In this document: positions 29,507-39,028 of the stretch, piece after piece
Numbering within the stretch: the stretch's first letter is position 1
How the letters are laid out: the number at the start of each line of letters is the position of its first letter
Source of the DNA: Levilactobacillus fuyuanensis
Lineage (GTDB): Bacteria; Bacillota; Bacilli; Lactobacillales; Lactobacillaceae
Direction: 5' to 3'
Assembly: GCF_003946395.1 (NCBI RefSeq)
Contig: NZ_RHNZ01000020.1
Span: 1 to 50,660 of the forward strand
Length of the DNA stretch: 50,660 nucleotides
The notes under the pieces: model-generated
What the model was told of the DNA's origin: nothing
Seen by the model: the letters and a program-made list of their open reading frames with translations, nothing else
Databases searched by the model: none
Program-made: the position numbers and the translations under genes

Positions 29507-29833
29507 GTGGATGAAGCGGATAAGAGCACCATCCAGAACGTTCGGCTGATTCGGTCGGACTTGGCGAAGGTCAGTGACGATACTATTCAACTCGCAATTG
29601 ATGACGCTTGGACCGAGGTTCAGAGCCGTGGCTTCCCCGCACAGTATCAGGAGCAGGCATGTCGCTATCTAGCAGCAAGCCTAATCAGCCGTGAGGATGA
29701 TCGTGTTTCTCTGAAACAGGTTGGGGATTTGAAAAAGCAATACTTCAAGGGCGTCAACGCTTGGGCAGACCGGTACAACTACTTGCTGAGCCAGTTTGGT
29801 GATGGCGGTTCCCTTAGGATTGTGGTGATTTGA
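29507..29833 (+). CDS. Head-tail connector (adaptor, DUF4054-like)
   Basis: A 108-residue helical protein (IRSDLAKVSDDTIQLAIDDAWTEVQSRG, EQACRYLAASLISREDD, QYFKGVNAWADRYNYLLSQFG) with the DUF4054/gp15-like adaptor pattern. The start is GTG 29507 after AGAGGTGG. Its stop overlaps the next start (TGATG). Confidence 0.78.
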   Translation: MDEADKSTIQNVRLIRSDLAKVSDDTIQLAIDDAWTEVQSRGFPAQYQEQACRYLAASLISREDDRVSLKQVGDLKKQYFKGVNAWADRYNYLLSQFGDGGSLRIVVI

Positions 29834-30432
29834 TGGAAGATTTCGACAGAATTCCAGACGTTGAGCGGGAGATGGCGGAGCTGAGTCATCTACAACTGCA
29901 GGTCGGGATATTTGGTGAGGACGGGTCGTTTATGCAAATGATTGCGTCCGCCAACGAGTATGGCGCTGATATTGAACCGAAAAACGGCAAATGGTTGACG
30001 ATTCCCACCGAGAATGCGCCAAAGGGAGCCAAGGCACGAGATATTGAGGGACTTTTTCGACCTAAGGATAAAAATATTCTTGCTGTCAGTGATGGTAAAG
30101 GTGGACTTATCCCGATGTTCTATCTGGCAAAGAAAGTTCATATCCCAGAGCGATCCTTTATTCGGTCTACCTTTGACGAAAATGTTGATGATTGGGTTGA
30201 GTATCTTGTTGATCAAGTTATCGAGCTGGGGATGGGTGATAGCGGTATTACAGCTAGAAAAATCATGGAATCTTTAGGTAATCGCATTCAACGGAGTATC
30301 GTGCAAAAAATACGCTCCATTGAATCACCTGCCAATTCTCCCATAACTATTGCTCGTAAAGGTTCTAACTCACCACTGGAAGATACAGGTCATCTTATTG
30401 ATGCTGTGAGATATAAGGTGGTGAACGTCTGA
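29833..30432 (+). CDS. Tail completion / virion morphogenesis protein
   Basis: A 199-residue protein with the HK97 gp10-like/Mu gpG-like pattern: LQVGIFGEDGSFMQMIASANEYGADIEP, IPERSFIRSTFDEN, and the closing SNSPLEDTGHLIDAVRYKV. Such proteins complete the neck or the tail top. ATG 29833 overlaps the previous stop. Confidence 0.8.
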   Translation: MEDFDRIPDVEREMAELSHLQLQVGIFGEDGSFMQMIASANEYGADIEPKNGKWLTIPTENAPKGAKARDIEGLFRPKDKNILAVSDGKGGLIPMFYLAKKVHIPERSFIRSTFDENVDDWVEYLVDQVIELGMGDSGITARKIMESLGNRIQRSIVQKIRSIESPANSPITIARKGSNSPLEDTGHLIDAVRYKVVNV

Positions 30433-30806
30433 TGTATGAAGAGTTTGCCGACATGCTAGTGGAATTTGGAATACCGCTTCTTGTGTATCTACCTGCTGAT
30501 GGCGAGGGCGGTCATTTGGAACACGGAACTTGGGTTAAGGACCCTGAATCGCCACCAGTTAAGGTCAGTGAGCCACTGGTGGTGCCATCCAAGACATCAC
30601 TGTACAGCATGGAGGTTCAGCATAACGCGGGTGGGGAGACGCAATCTTACGATGCTGTCTGGTATTCAACGATGGAGGCCCCTAAGGGAACCATTGTTGA
30701 AAATAAGCGGACCGGTCGAAAATACGTTGTTGACCACGAGCGGGATTATACGGATTACTCTGACGTGCACGAGTACGACCTGAAGGGGGCAAGTAACCAT
30801 GACTGA
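30432..30806 (+). CDS. Head closure / stopper protein
   Basis: A 124-residue beta-rich protein (YLPADGEGGHLEHGTWV, YDAVWYST, TIVENKRTGRKYVVDHERDYTDYS) in the position of connector stopper proteins, which plug the portal after packaging. Overlaps both neighbours slightly. Assignment mainly from position. Confidence 0.65.
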   Translation: MYEEFADMLVEFGIPLLVYLPADGEGGHLEHGTWVKDPESPPVKVSEPLVVPSKTSLYSMEVQHNAGGETQSYDAVWYSTMEAPKGTIVENKRTGRKYVVDHERDYTDYSDVHEYDLKGASNHD

Positions 30807-31269
30807 CGGTTCTTTTGAGTATGGAGCACTGGCTGATGTTTTAATTGACGAGGTCAAAGAACTAGTGGGATGTGACTTAGTTGAGCAGGACTTCTCTGGC
30901 CCGCAACGCGCTTACCCTTTTTTCACGTATAAAATAACCACGCCTTACATCAAGGACATGGAGCAAATGAATAACGGCGAGATGTTCGATTTGACGGTCT
31001 CAATGACTTGCTGTAGTGACAACAGCATTAAGGCTCAAGACCTCGCTATGAAGCTCTTTAAGAATCTCAAATCTGATAACGTGCGTCGCAAACTTCGAAC
31101 GGATCACGATATCGTCATTGCCGATGTTGATTCTTTCGACAACCGAAGCGTTTTTCAGTCCGTCAATTATGAACGGCGCGTTGGGTTTGATTTACACCTT
31201 CGAGTAGTGGATGGCTTCCATGAAGATATTCCAACCATCGATAAGATTAACTTAGACAATATAAATTAA
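30799..31269 (+). CDS. Tail terminator-like protein (LIC_12616 type)
   Basis: A 156-residue protein (ADVLIDEVKELVG, QRAYPFFTYKI, FDLTVSMTCCSDNSIKAQDLAMKLFKNL, YERRVGFDLHLRV), the pattern of LIC_12616/gpU-like tail-terminator proteins that cap the tail tube. It precedes the sheath gene by twelve bases. Confidence 0.78.
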   Translation: MTDGSFEYGALADVLIDEVKELVGCDLVEQDFSGPQRAYPFFTYKITTPYIKDMEQMNNGEMFDLTVSMTCCSDNSIKAQDLAMKLFKNLKSDNVRRKLRTDHDIVIADVDSFDNRSVFQSVNYERRVGFDLHLRVVDGFHEDIPTIDKINLDNIN

Positions 31270-31281
31270 GGAGGTAGCTAA

Positions 31282-32319
31282 ATGACTGTAGCTACGAAGA
31301 TTGGTGACATCACTGTTACGATCGATGTCAACCACCCGGTAATCCCTGTTGGCTTAGGGGTCCCGGGACTTTTTATTAAAGGTGATACCCAGAAGGACCA
31401 AGTGTATTCAAGCTTGGACGCCTTAGCAGCTGACTACGCGGAAGGCACTGACATCTATAAGGTGGCATCAGCATACTACGCACAACCGAATGCGGGGACC
31501 ACGATTGAAGTGATCACCTACACAGCGTCCACAACGGGTGCTGACACGAAGGCAACGACTGGCGGAATTTCTGCGGCCGCTGCGGCGTACTTCTTTAGTG
31601 TCTGGCATTTCGCCGTTGTTATCGGTGACAATGACGCAGATCAGTTGGAACTGAGCAACTACATCGAAGAACAGAACTTTAAGTTCTTAGTTGCGGAGTT
31701 CACCACGCCGGACGCAGCGAAGGCTTACACCAATAAGCGGACCATTAACCTCATTCATAAGGCCACGACGGATAACTTTCCAGTGGCCTTTTTAGGTCGA
31801 GTAGCTAACCAGACAGTCGGCTCTGTGACGTGGAAAGGTAAGGGCGATTTAGTGGGCGTTGAAACTGACGACTTATCTTATCCCGAGTATGCAGCAATTG
31901 AGGCGGCTCATGGTATTTGCTATGTAGTCAAGGGGAAAAAGGCCGTTAGCTCTAACGGATGGACAGCTTCAGGAGACTGGATCGATGTTTTGCATGGCAG
32001 TGATTGGGTCAAGGTCAATATTGAGTCAGCGCTCCAAGACTTGTTGAACACGCAAGATAAGATCACTTTCGATGATCTTGGATTTGCTCAACTTCAAGCA
32101 GTTGTTGAGAAGGTTCTCTCTACGGCCTATGCCAACGGCATCATTGCCTACGATGCCACGACTAAGGCAGCTGACTATTCAGTTACGGCTGATAAGTATG
32201 CCGACCTGTCTGTTGAGGACATCAAGAACCGTCAATACAACGGGATTCACTGGTCTTATACGCCTGCCGATGCTGTGCATGGCATGAAGGTCGGCGGTAC
32301 TCTCGATTTTCCATACTAA
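31282..32319 (+). CDS. Tail sheath protein (DUF3383-like)
   Basis: A 345-residue contractile sheath protein. TIDVNHPVIPVGLGVPGLFIKGD near the start, a central alpha/beta domain (AAYFFSVWHFAVVIGDND), and the C-terminal KYADLSVEDIKNRQYNGIHWSYTPADAVHGMKVGG. It defines the phage as a myovirus. GGAGG precedes ATG 31282. Confidence 0.88.
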   Translation: MTVATKIGDITVTIDVNHPVIPVGLGVPGLFIKGDTQKDQVYSSLDALAADYAEGTDIYKVASAYYAQPNAGTTIEVITYTASTTGADTKATTGGISAAAAAYFFSVWHFAVVIGDNDADQLELSNYIEEQNFKFLVAEFTTPDAAKAYTNKRTINLIHKATTDNFPVAFLGRVANQTVGSVTWKGKGDLVGVETDDLSYPEYAAIEAAHGICYVVKGKKAVSSNGWTASGDWIDVLHGSDWVKVNIESALQDLLNTQDKITFDDLGFAQLQAVVEKVLSTAYANGIIAYDATTKAADYSVTADKYADLSVEDIKNRQYNGIHWSYTPADAVHGMKVGGTLDFPY

Positions 32320-32333
32320 AGGGGTGATAAATA

Positions 32334-32732
32334 ATGGCTAAATGGAATTACGATGCAACTGATGTCAAGGTCATTGCTGATAGTGAACCTATGTACGGAT
32401 ATCAACCCGGAGACATGGTTTCAGGTGAACGAGCCAACAACTCTGAAGATTATGACGTTGATGCTCAAGGCTGGGGTGTTTTTAGTACAAACAATGACAT
32501 TCATGGAACTATCACGATTAACCTGTCTGCTGGCTCACCAGCAAACCTTAAGTTGATGGCTCTCGCTAATGCTCATAAAGAATTTACATTGAGTGTTACG
32601 ACGCCACACGAACGGGTTTACTCGAATCAAGCCAAGATCCAAAAGGTGCCATCATTTGGTGCGGGGACCAAAACTGGCGTTAAAGCATGGGTAATCTTGT
32701 GCATTGACTACAACGATGAAATGAACGAATAA
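32334..32732 (+). CDS. Tail tube protein (DUF3277-like)
   Basis: A 132-residue tube subunit (WNYDATDVKVIADSEPMYGYQPGDMVSGERANN, DIHGTITINLSAGSPANLKLMALANAHK) with the pattern of KPP10/DUF3277 tube proteins. It follows the sheath by 14 bases and precedes a terminator. Confidence 0.85.
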   Translation: MAKWNYDATDVKVIADSEPMYGYQPGDMVSGERANNSEDYDVDAQGWGVFSTNNDIHGTITINLSAGSPANLKLMALANAHKEFTLSVTTPHERVYSNQAKIQKVPSFGAGTKTGVKAWVILCIDYNDEMNE

Positions 32733-32738
32733 CCGTGA

Positions 32739-32770
32739 GCGCTTAGGGTTCGACTCCCTGAGCGTTTTTT
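32739..32770 (+). terminator. Terminator with a T-arm-like loop
   Basis: CGCTTAGGG pairs with CCCTGAGCG (one U-G) around the seven-base loop TTCGACT, then TTTTTT. The loop is identical in type to tRNA T-loops. It lies just after the tube gene and would reduce downstream tail transcription. Confidence 0.75.
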
Positions 32771-32803
32771 GTACCAAAAATTTATTGTAAAGGATGATTA
32801 CAA

Positions 32804-33178
32804 ATGACTGAAGCAAAGAAGACTGTATCTCAAGACACTAAGGCGACCAACGAGGTGGCTAAGGCACGACAAAAACGTGATGAAGCAGAGCGAGTACCAC
32901 TGAAGCGAATTGGTAAAACTGAAACTATTACGGTTGAAGATTTCGATGGTCCCAAAGACTACACGTTCTTTTTCCCTGGTTTAAAGAAGGCCCATAACCT
33001 CGTAGACTTTGCGCGCATGGGGAACGGAGTTATTGATAATACCACGTACAATGAAGGCCTTATGAAAACGGTAATTGTGGAACCTAAGACGGATTGGGAT
33101 TACTGGGATGAACATGATGGTTATGGCAAGGTCATGGACGAAGCTGATCGGTTTCTTGGCGAGTGGCTGCGCAAGTAA
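32804..33178 (+). CDS. Tail assembly chaperone (gpG-like)
   Basis: A 124-residue protein (VTEDFDGPKDYTFFFPGLKKAHN-type core, here TITVEDFDGPKDYTFFFPG) upstream of the tape measure, the usual chaperone position. A second open frame, shifted +1 (or -2), overlaps its end and continues to 33359, the classic two-part chaperone arrangement. Confidence 0.8.
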   Translation: MTEAKKTVSQDTKATNEVAKARQKRDEAERVPLKRIGKTETITVEDFDGPKDYTFFFPGLKKAHNLVDFARMGNGVIDNTTYNEGLMKTVIVEPKTDWDYWDEHDGYGKVMDEADRFLGEWLRK

Positions 33179-33188
33179 TCGAAAAGGA

Positions 33189-33359
33189 ATGCAATTGGAG
33201 CTTGCCTATCGGAATAATCGGCAGTATGAGTGGCCAGTTGAGATGGGGATTGCTACGCGCGAAGAGGTTGAGTTGGCGACCTTTGATGAACTAGAAATGT
33301 TTAACTATCAAGCCGATAAAAAATTTGAGTTGATGCAAGGATTGAATCCCGAAGAATAG
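33189..33359 (+). CDS. Tail assembly chaperone, second part (gpT-like)
   Basis: About 56 residues (MQLELAYRNNRQYEWPVEMGIATREEVELATFDELEMF...) in the +1 frame relative to the first chaperone. ATG 33189 has only a poorly spaced GGA, so this part is probably made mainly by ribosomal frameshifting near the end of the first gene; the frame is open from about 33075. Confidence 0.65.
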   Translation: MQLELAYRNNRQYEWPVEMGIATREEVELATFDELEMFNYQADKKFELMQGLNPEE

Positions 33360-33373
33360 TGAGGTGAAAAAGT

Positions 33374-36300
33374 ATGGCAATCAAGCACACGACAATCGAT
33401 ATTGATTGGAAAGTGGATGATAGTGGGCTACGGTCTGCAGAAGGTAGCGTCAAAACACTAGAAACGGCAACAAAGTCGGCAACGACGGCAAGCGCCAGTT
33501 TCTCAGCCAGCCAGCGAGCTTCAGCAGCGGCCCAGCGAGAGTCTACATCAGCTACCAAGTCTTATACTGAGGCCCAACGCAATTCTGGACGACAGGATCG
33601 AGAGTCTGCGCAAGACAGGGCCAAGCTTAAAGAGCAGGTTAAGGAATATGAAACCGCACTTAAGTCTTCGAGAAAATCGCTAGAACTTAGCCAGAAGGCT
33701 GATGCCTCGTACACTGAAACATTAAAGGCCCAAGGCCATGCACATGCTGCTAACAGTGACCATATTCGGTCACTGCGTGGTACATACGCGAGTCTACAAA
33801 CTCAGTATAGTAAAGAAGTTACTCAGCTCCAGCGAGTAAAGACAGCTAGTGGCTCAACTTCAGAGGCCTATCAGGCACAGCGAAAGCGTGTTAATGATCT
33901 AGGCCTACAGATGGCTAAGACTTCTAACGAACTCAACGGATTCAATCGAGCCCAGAAGTCCATGAAGACGGTGTCTGAGTCTGCTAACCGTGTTTATGAT
34001 AAGACCAAGGCATTGAGCCTAGGTGTTGGCGCCGCGTTTGTCTATGGCGCTAAGAAGGCCATTGAGCTTCAGCATGAGTACAAGGTCACCAATAACTTGC
34101 TGACGACTGGTGGTGAGAGTGCCAGAACTTCACTGAAGGCCACTAAGCAAATGCAGGCTGACGGCGCTAAATATTCTATTCAGTACGGTAAATCCCAGAA
34201 GTCAATTGCTGAGGGGTACCAGGAACTAACCAAGCGTGGTTACACCTCTGAGCAGTCTCTTGGTTCTATGAAGTCCATGCTAAAGGCATCTGTAGCTTCT
34301 GGGGACAGTTTCTCAGACGTTGTGCATGATTCAACAGCAGCCTTAGAGTCCTTCGGAATGCGGGCCAACTCTACTGCTGGCATGATCAAGAACACTAAGA
34401 CAGTTACTAATCAAATGGCATACGCTGCTGATTTGACGGCAACGGACTTCCATTCGATGGGGATCGCTCTTAGTTACTCTGGTGTCAGTGCTAAGCAAGC
34501 CGGATTAAGTCTGTCCGAAACTGCCAGTGCAATCGGTATCTTATCTAATAATGGTCTCGAAGCTGATAAAGCCGGGACTGGGTTACGTAAGACACTGACC
34601 AGTCTACAGTCACCTTCAAAAGCAGCACAAGGTGCGCTTGATAAATTAGGACTTTCAACCAAAGATTTCACCAAGAAAAATGGTGATATGAAGTCTATGG
34701 CTGACACTTTTAGCCTAATTCAAAAGCATAGTGCCAAGCTAGGAGCGACTGAAAAGGCCTCTGTATTTCATAATCTGTTTGGGGCAACAGGGCAACAAGC
34801 TGGAGCCATCTTAGCTGAAAATGCTGATCAGCTTGGCAAGTTAAACGAGAAGGTCAAGGATTCAGCTAAGAATGACTATACCGGCAAGCTGTCTGCAAAG
34901 AACATGCAGTCTGCTCAAAACCAGATTAACAAGTTCAAACAGGCAGCATCGGGTTTAGCTATCACTTTTGCACAAACGGTACTCCCGTCGATTACTAAAC
35001 TGGCAATCGGTATGGGGGGCTTGCTGGAGAAATTTGGCAAACTTGATAAGTCACAAAAGACCATGCTGACGTGGACTGCCATAACGGTTGCTGCATTGGC
35101 ACCAGCTGCAAAAGTTGTTAGTGTTATCACAACACTAGGTAGTGCGGCCATCAAGACGGCCAAACTTATCAAAGGCTTAGCTGTATCTCAGGATGCATTA
35201 GCTGCGTCTTCGACAGCATTGGCAGAATCCGAAGGAGCAGTGAGTGCATCTAAAAAAGCGACGGTGGCTTCTTCCGCGGTAGCGAGTGGTTCTGGCAAAC
35301 TGGCTAGTTCAGGATTAGTTTCCAAGCTAACATATGCTGGCATTGGTTTAAGTATTGGTAGCGATGTTGTTAAAGCAATTCATTCTGGTGTTGATAGCAA
35401 GCAAGGCGGCAAGGCGTTATGGCACGGCGCTGGTTCCGCAGTCGGCGGTGGAGTTGCGGCCGCTCTAAGTGGTGGAAATCCACTTGTTACCACAATTGGT
35501 GCATCTGTTGGTGGGGCCATAGGCAATGCACTTGCTGATAGTCACATTGTTAAACAAGTAAGCAAAAATATTCATAGTTACGATGTCAGCGCTAAAAAGA
35601 GTGGCTCAGTGAGTCGCCAAACGCTACTAACCAATCCGTATGGATCTAATTTCGCTGGTATGACGTCTGTGCCTAAAAAAGTCAAAAGCCCAATTGATGG
35701 ATTATCTAAACAGACTAAACGTGAGCTAAATGCCACTAGCAAGCTGTTTTCTCAAGCTCAACTTAACTGGTCAACACATGCCTCAATGATGAATTCTAAG
35801 GGCAAAGCCATTGGTACTAGTGTCAATAAGTCTTTATATGGTCGTCTTTCAAAGAGTGCGGCTGGTTACACCAAGGCACAGCAAAAATCGTCTAACTCAG
35901 CTATCAAGACTCTTCAAAAATATGGTGCCGTTTCTGCAACGGAAGCTCGAAAAATTGAAAAATCTGATAGTTCTAGTCTTAATTCACGTTTGCATAAAAC
36001 AAAGGTCGCAATTGCCGAACTGAGTAAGGCTGAAAGTAAGGGTGGAAAGGGTCGCGAAAAGGCAGTTCAAAATGCTGAAAATCGTATTTCGGCCCTTATG
36101 TCTAGCGGCAGTTCTAAACAAAAAATTATTCTGGGTAAATTGCGTGACTCAACCAAGAAAATTTCTGCCACACAAGCATCGAACCAGATTTCTGCTTCAT
36201 ACAAAGCTATGCGTAAACAGATTACTGATGCGCAAAGCACATATACGTCTGTAAAGAAATCTGCAGATAAGAAATACAAAGCGATTGAATCTGCTGCTGA

Positions 36301-39028
36301 CCATGAGTATTATGTCAGCAAGTCAATTTCAAAAAAGCAACACGATGAGATTATCGCAAAAGCAGAATCAACTCGCGACAAATCAATTGACGCTGCTAAA
36401 AAGACAGAAAACAAGTCTATTGGCTCGGCAACCCGGATGCACAAACAAGTCGTAGCTCAAGTTGAGAAGATGTCTGGTTCTGCCCTTAGTTCTTTCAATT
36501 CTTGGACTGGTCAAGCCAAGACGGGGATGCAAAAATTTGGCAATTGGCTAGAAGGTTTTTGGAGCCGAATTAAAAAATCCTTTACATCTAAGCCAAGCGG
36601 CAGTGGTAAGTCGTCAAGCAAAGGCAGCCCAACGATCAACGCAGGCGGTACCATATCGGTTCCTGGATATTCTGGGTATGCAGCTGGTGGATCAATCCGT
36701 AAGACCGGTATGGCAATGGTTGGGGAAAATGGCTCCGAGGTCTTACAACGCGGGAAGCAATTCAGCGTTGTGGGTGCTAAGGGTGCGCAACTTCTACAGG
36801 TACGATCGGGTGATCGTATCTACAGCCACGCAGATGTTGCCAAGATGGCACATGGTGCTTTCAGTCAACGACTCCCTAACTTTGCTGCTGGCACGATCCA
36901 GTTAACTAGCTTTGCTACTGGTAGCGGAGCCGCTATGCCAGGGCTGAGCAAGAAGACTTCTAAAGACTCAATTTCGGAATCCAAAAAGATGTCGAAATTA
37001 GTCACTAAGAACTACGGTGACATGTCTAAGAAGTCTGCTTCGTCGCTGAAACAGCTCAACAAGAAAAACGCCTCATTGTGGCATGATACTCGCACTGATG
37101 CGGAATCTGAGACCACGAAACTGCATAGGCAGGCGGTCAAGAAGTTTGACGACGTCAAAGATGATACGGTTGCCTCACTGAAGTCAATGCACAAGCAGTT
37201 TAACAGCGTCACAACGGACCTAGTTAGCGATTTTGGGTCCATTTTTGGCAAGTTAAAAGGCCAAGCCCATGACGGAATGGCCGGTGCAATTTCATCAATG
37301 AATTCGGGTATCAGTAGCATTGATACCACACTGGCTCAGTTCGGTGGGAACAAGTCTGTATTGAAGCCAATTCACTATGCAACTGGGTCTAAGGGTCCAA
37401 TCGCTAGTGACCAGCTGGCCGTTCTTAACGACGCAACAAGTGGCCCTCGACAAGAACTAGTGGCCCGTGGCAGTCAACTTTTGAAGCCTATTGGTAAGGA
37501 TGTCATTACGCCCCTGAAAAAGGGTGATGAAGTCTTCAACGGATCACAGGTTGAGAAGGCCAAACCATACTTGCCACACTTCAAGAAAGGTACTGGTGCG
37601 TCTGATGATAAGCTGATTAGTCTGGCTTCTAAGAATCATAAGAACCCAGATGCTGCTTGGAAACGTGACTTTGATGACAAGACGATTAAGCCTAAAGGGT
37701 CTGACCTGCAACGTGGGTTGACCACTACAGCTAAGGGGGCGACGGATTCTGTCGGTCCTAATTGGTACAAGGCTGGTTGGAACGTCATCAATGATGCTAT
37801 AAATGGTGGCAGCGGGGCCGGCGGTAACTGGGCCCACTCACCAGGGCTTGCTAAAACTGATGGATTTAATTCCGCACGAGGAAGCGGACTGCATGATGGA
37901 AATGACTTTTCCGGTGCAGTTGGTTCGGCAATTCATGCCGTGCATGGTGGAAAAGTTATTCGTGTCGGGTATCCGCCCTCTGGCTGGGGAGCCGTTGGTC
38001 ATTCGATTGTCGTCAAATCAGATGATGGATACGAAGAGATTTACCAAGAGTATGGGATGGCCAAGAATGCGAAGGTTAGTGTCGGAGATACCGTAAGGAC
38101 TGGTCAAACAGTCGCGACGTTGGGCCATAACAATGTTGGCACACCGCCTCACGTTCACATTGGTGTATCTAAAGGCTCTGTCTGGAATCACGGTGGTATG
38201 AGCCACAATGGTTGGTACGATGTCACCAAGATGCATGGCAAGAGCTCTGGTGTGGAGAAGAGTAAGTCTAAGGATGCTGGCGTTGAAAAGCTCTTCAAGC
38301 GCGAGATTGGCAAGTCAGCGTTGGCTTGGATTTCTAAGAACCTTCAAAATGACTCGGCTGGCGGTTCAATGGGAAACCCCGGAGGGTCTGGAGTTAAACG
38401 CTGGAAGTCAGCAGTCGAGAAGGCTCTTAGAGTCAATAGCCTTTCAGCTACGGATTGGCGTGTAAATGATATGCTACGGCTTATCAGTCGTGAGTCAGGC
38501 GGCAACCCAACCACTGTAAACAACTGGGATAGCAATGCCAAGGCCGGTAATCCTTCTAAAGGTCTGACCCAAACGACACTATCAACCTTTAAGGCAAATG
38601 CTTTTAAGGGGCATACCAACATCTTGAATGGGTATGACAACATACTAGCTTCCATTCGATATATTAAACGCCGTTATGGTTCTGGACGGGCCGCCTTTGA
38701 GCGTGTTGCGGCAAGTGCTTATGCCAAGGGTGGTCGTCCGAAGGTTGGTGAGTGGTCGATTGTCGGCGAGAAGGGGCCTGAGCTTTTCAAGCCAGACTCA
38801 GCCGGAACCATTTATCCGCACGAGAAATCAAAGCAGATTGCGAACCAATCCATTCCTTCAAATTCACGACACAGCAGTAAACCCAAGATTGATTTTCACC
38901 CAACGATCCATGTCAATATAACTGGTGACGCCAGCGGAAATATCACGAAGCAACAAGTTATGAAGTGGGTCAAGGAAGCGATGGGTGAAAGCTTTGAGCA
39001 ATTACAAGATCTGTTAGGAGGAGCATAA
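33374..39028 (+). CDS. Tape measure protein with peptidase and transglycosylase domains
   Basis: An 1884-residue protein that sets tail length and carries wall-penetrating activities. Residues 1-230 are coiled-coil; about 250-480 are the TP901-type tape-measure core (AYAADLTATDFHSMGIALSYSGVSAKQAG...); hydrophobic segments at about 555-600 and 650-730. About 1500-1600 is an M23 (LytM) endopeptidase (GLHDGNDFSG with its metal ligands, PPHVHIGV). About 1690-1785 is a lytic transglycosylase (LISRESGGNP, SKGLTQTT). GW/Gly repeats AAGGSIRKTGMAMVGENGSE and AKGGRPKVGEWSIVGEKGPE flank these. Confidence 0.93.
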   Translation: MAIKHTTIDIDWKVDDSGLRSAEGSVKTLETATKSATTASASFSASQRASAAAQRESTSATKSYTEAQRNSGRQDRESAQDRAKLKEQVKEYETALKSSRKSLELSQKADASYTETLKAQGHAHAANSDHIRSLRGTYASLQTQYSKEVTQLQRVKTASGSTSEAYQAQRKRVNDLGLQMAKTSNELNGFNRAQKSMKTVSESANRVYDKTKALSLGVGAAFVYGAKKAIELQHEYKVTNNLLTTGGESARTSLKATKQMQADGAKYSIQYGKSQKSIAEGYQELTKRGYTSEQSLGSMKSMLKASVASGDSFSDVVHDSTAALESFGMRANSTAGMIKNTKTVTNQMAYAADLTATDFHSMGIALSYSGVSAKQAGLSLSETASAIGILSNNGLEADKAGTGLRKTLTSLQSPSKAAQGALDKLGLSTKDFTKKNGDMKSMADTFSLIQKHSAKLGATEKASVFHNLFGATGQQAGAILAENADQLGKLNEKVKDSAKNDYTGKLSAKNMQSAQNQINKFKQAASGLAITFAQTVLPSITKLAIGMGGLLEKFGKLDKSQKTMLTWTAITVAALAPAAKVVSVITTLGSAAIKTAKLIKGLAVSQDALAASSTALAESEGAVSASKKATVASSAVASGSGKLASSGLVSKLTYAGIGLSIGSDVVKAIHSGVDSKQGGKALWHGAGSAVGGGVAAALSGGNPLVTTIGASVGGAIGNALADSHIVKQVSKNIHSYDVSAKKSGSVSRQTLLTNPYGSNFAGMTSVPKKVKSPIDGLSKQTKRELNATSKLFSQAQLNWSTHASMMNSKGKAIGTSVNKSLYGRLSKSAAGYTKAQQKSSNSAIKTLQKYGAVSATEARKIEKSDSSSLNSRLHKTKVAIAELSKAESKGGKGREKAVQNAENRISALMSSGSSKQKIILGKLRDSTKKISATQASNQISASYKAMRKQITDAQSTYTSVKKSADKKYKAIESAADHEYYVSKSISKKQHDEIIAKAESTRDKSIDAAKKTENKSIGSATRMHKQVVAQVEKMSGSALSSFNSWTGQAKTGMQKFGNWLEGFWSRIKKSFTSKPSGSGKSSSKGSPTINAGGTISVPGYSGYAAGGSIRKTGMAMVGENGSEVLQRGKQFSVVGAKGAQLLQVRSGDRIYSHADVAKMAHGAFSQRLPNFAAGTIQLTSFATGSGAAMPGLSKKTSKDSISESKKMSKLVTKNYGDMSKKSASSLKQLNKKNASLWHDTRTDAESETTKLHRQAVKKFDDVKDDTVASLKSMHKQFNSVTTDLVSDFGSIFGKLKGQAHDGMAGAISSMNSGISSIDTTLAQFGGNKSVLKPIHYATGSKGPIASDQLAVLNDATSGPRQELVARGSQLLKPIGKDVITPLKKGDEVFNGSQVEKAKPYLPHFKKGTGASDDKLISLASKNHKNPDAAWKRDFDDKTIKPKGSDLQRGLTTTAKGATDSVGPNWYKAGWNVINDAINGGSGAGGNWAHSPGLAKTDGFNSARGSGLHDGNDFSGAVGSAIHAVHGGKVIRVGYPPSGWGAVGHSIVVKSDDGYEEIYQEYGMAKNAKVSVGDTVRTGQTVATLGHNNVGTPPHVHIGVSKGSVWNHGGMSHNGWYDVTKMHGKSSGVEKSKSKDAGVEKLFKREIGKSALAWISKNLQNDSAGGSMGNPGGSGVKRWKSAVEKALRVNSLSATDWRVNDMLRLISRESGGNPTTVNNWDSNAKAGNPSKGLTQTTLSTFKANAFKGHTNILNGYDNILASIRYIKRRYGSGRAAFERVAASAYAKGGRPKVGEWSIVGEKGPELFKPDSAGTIYPHEKSKQIANQSIPSNSRHSSKPKIDFHPTIHVNITGDASGNITKQQVMKWVKEAMGESFEQLQDLLGGA

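Noticed and set aside
33301-38655. Several long open frames on the minus strand opposite the tape measure and head genes
   Set aside because: They follow the codon bias of the sense genes, lack ribosome sites and resemble no protein.
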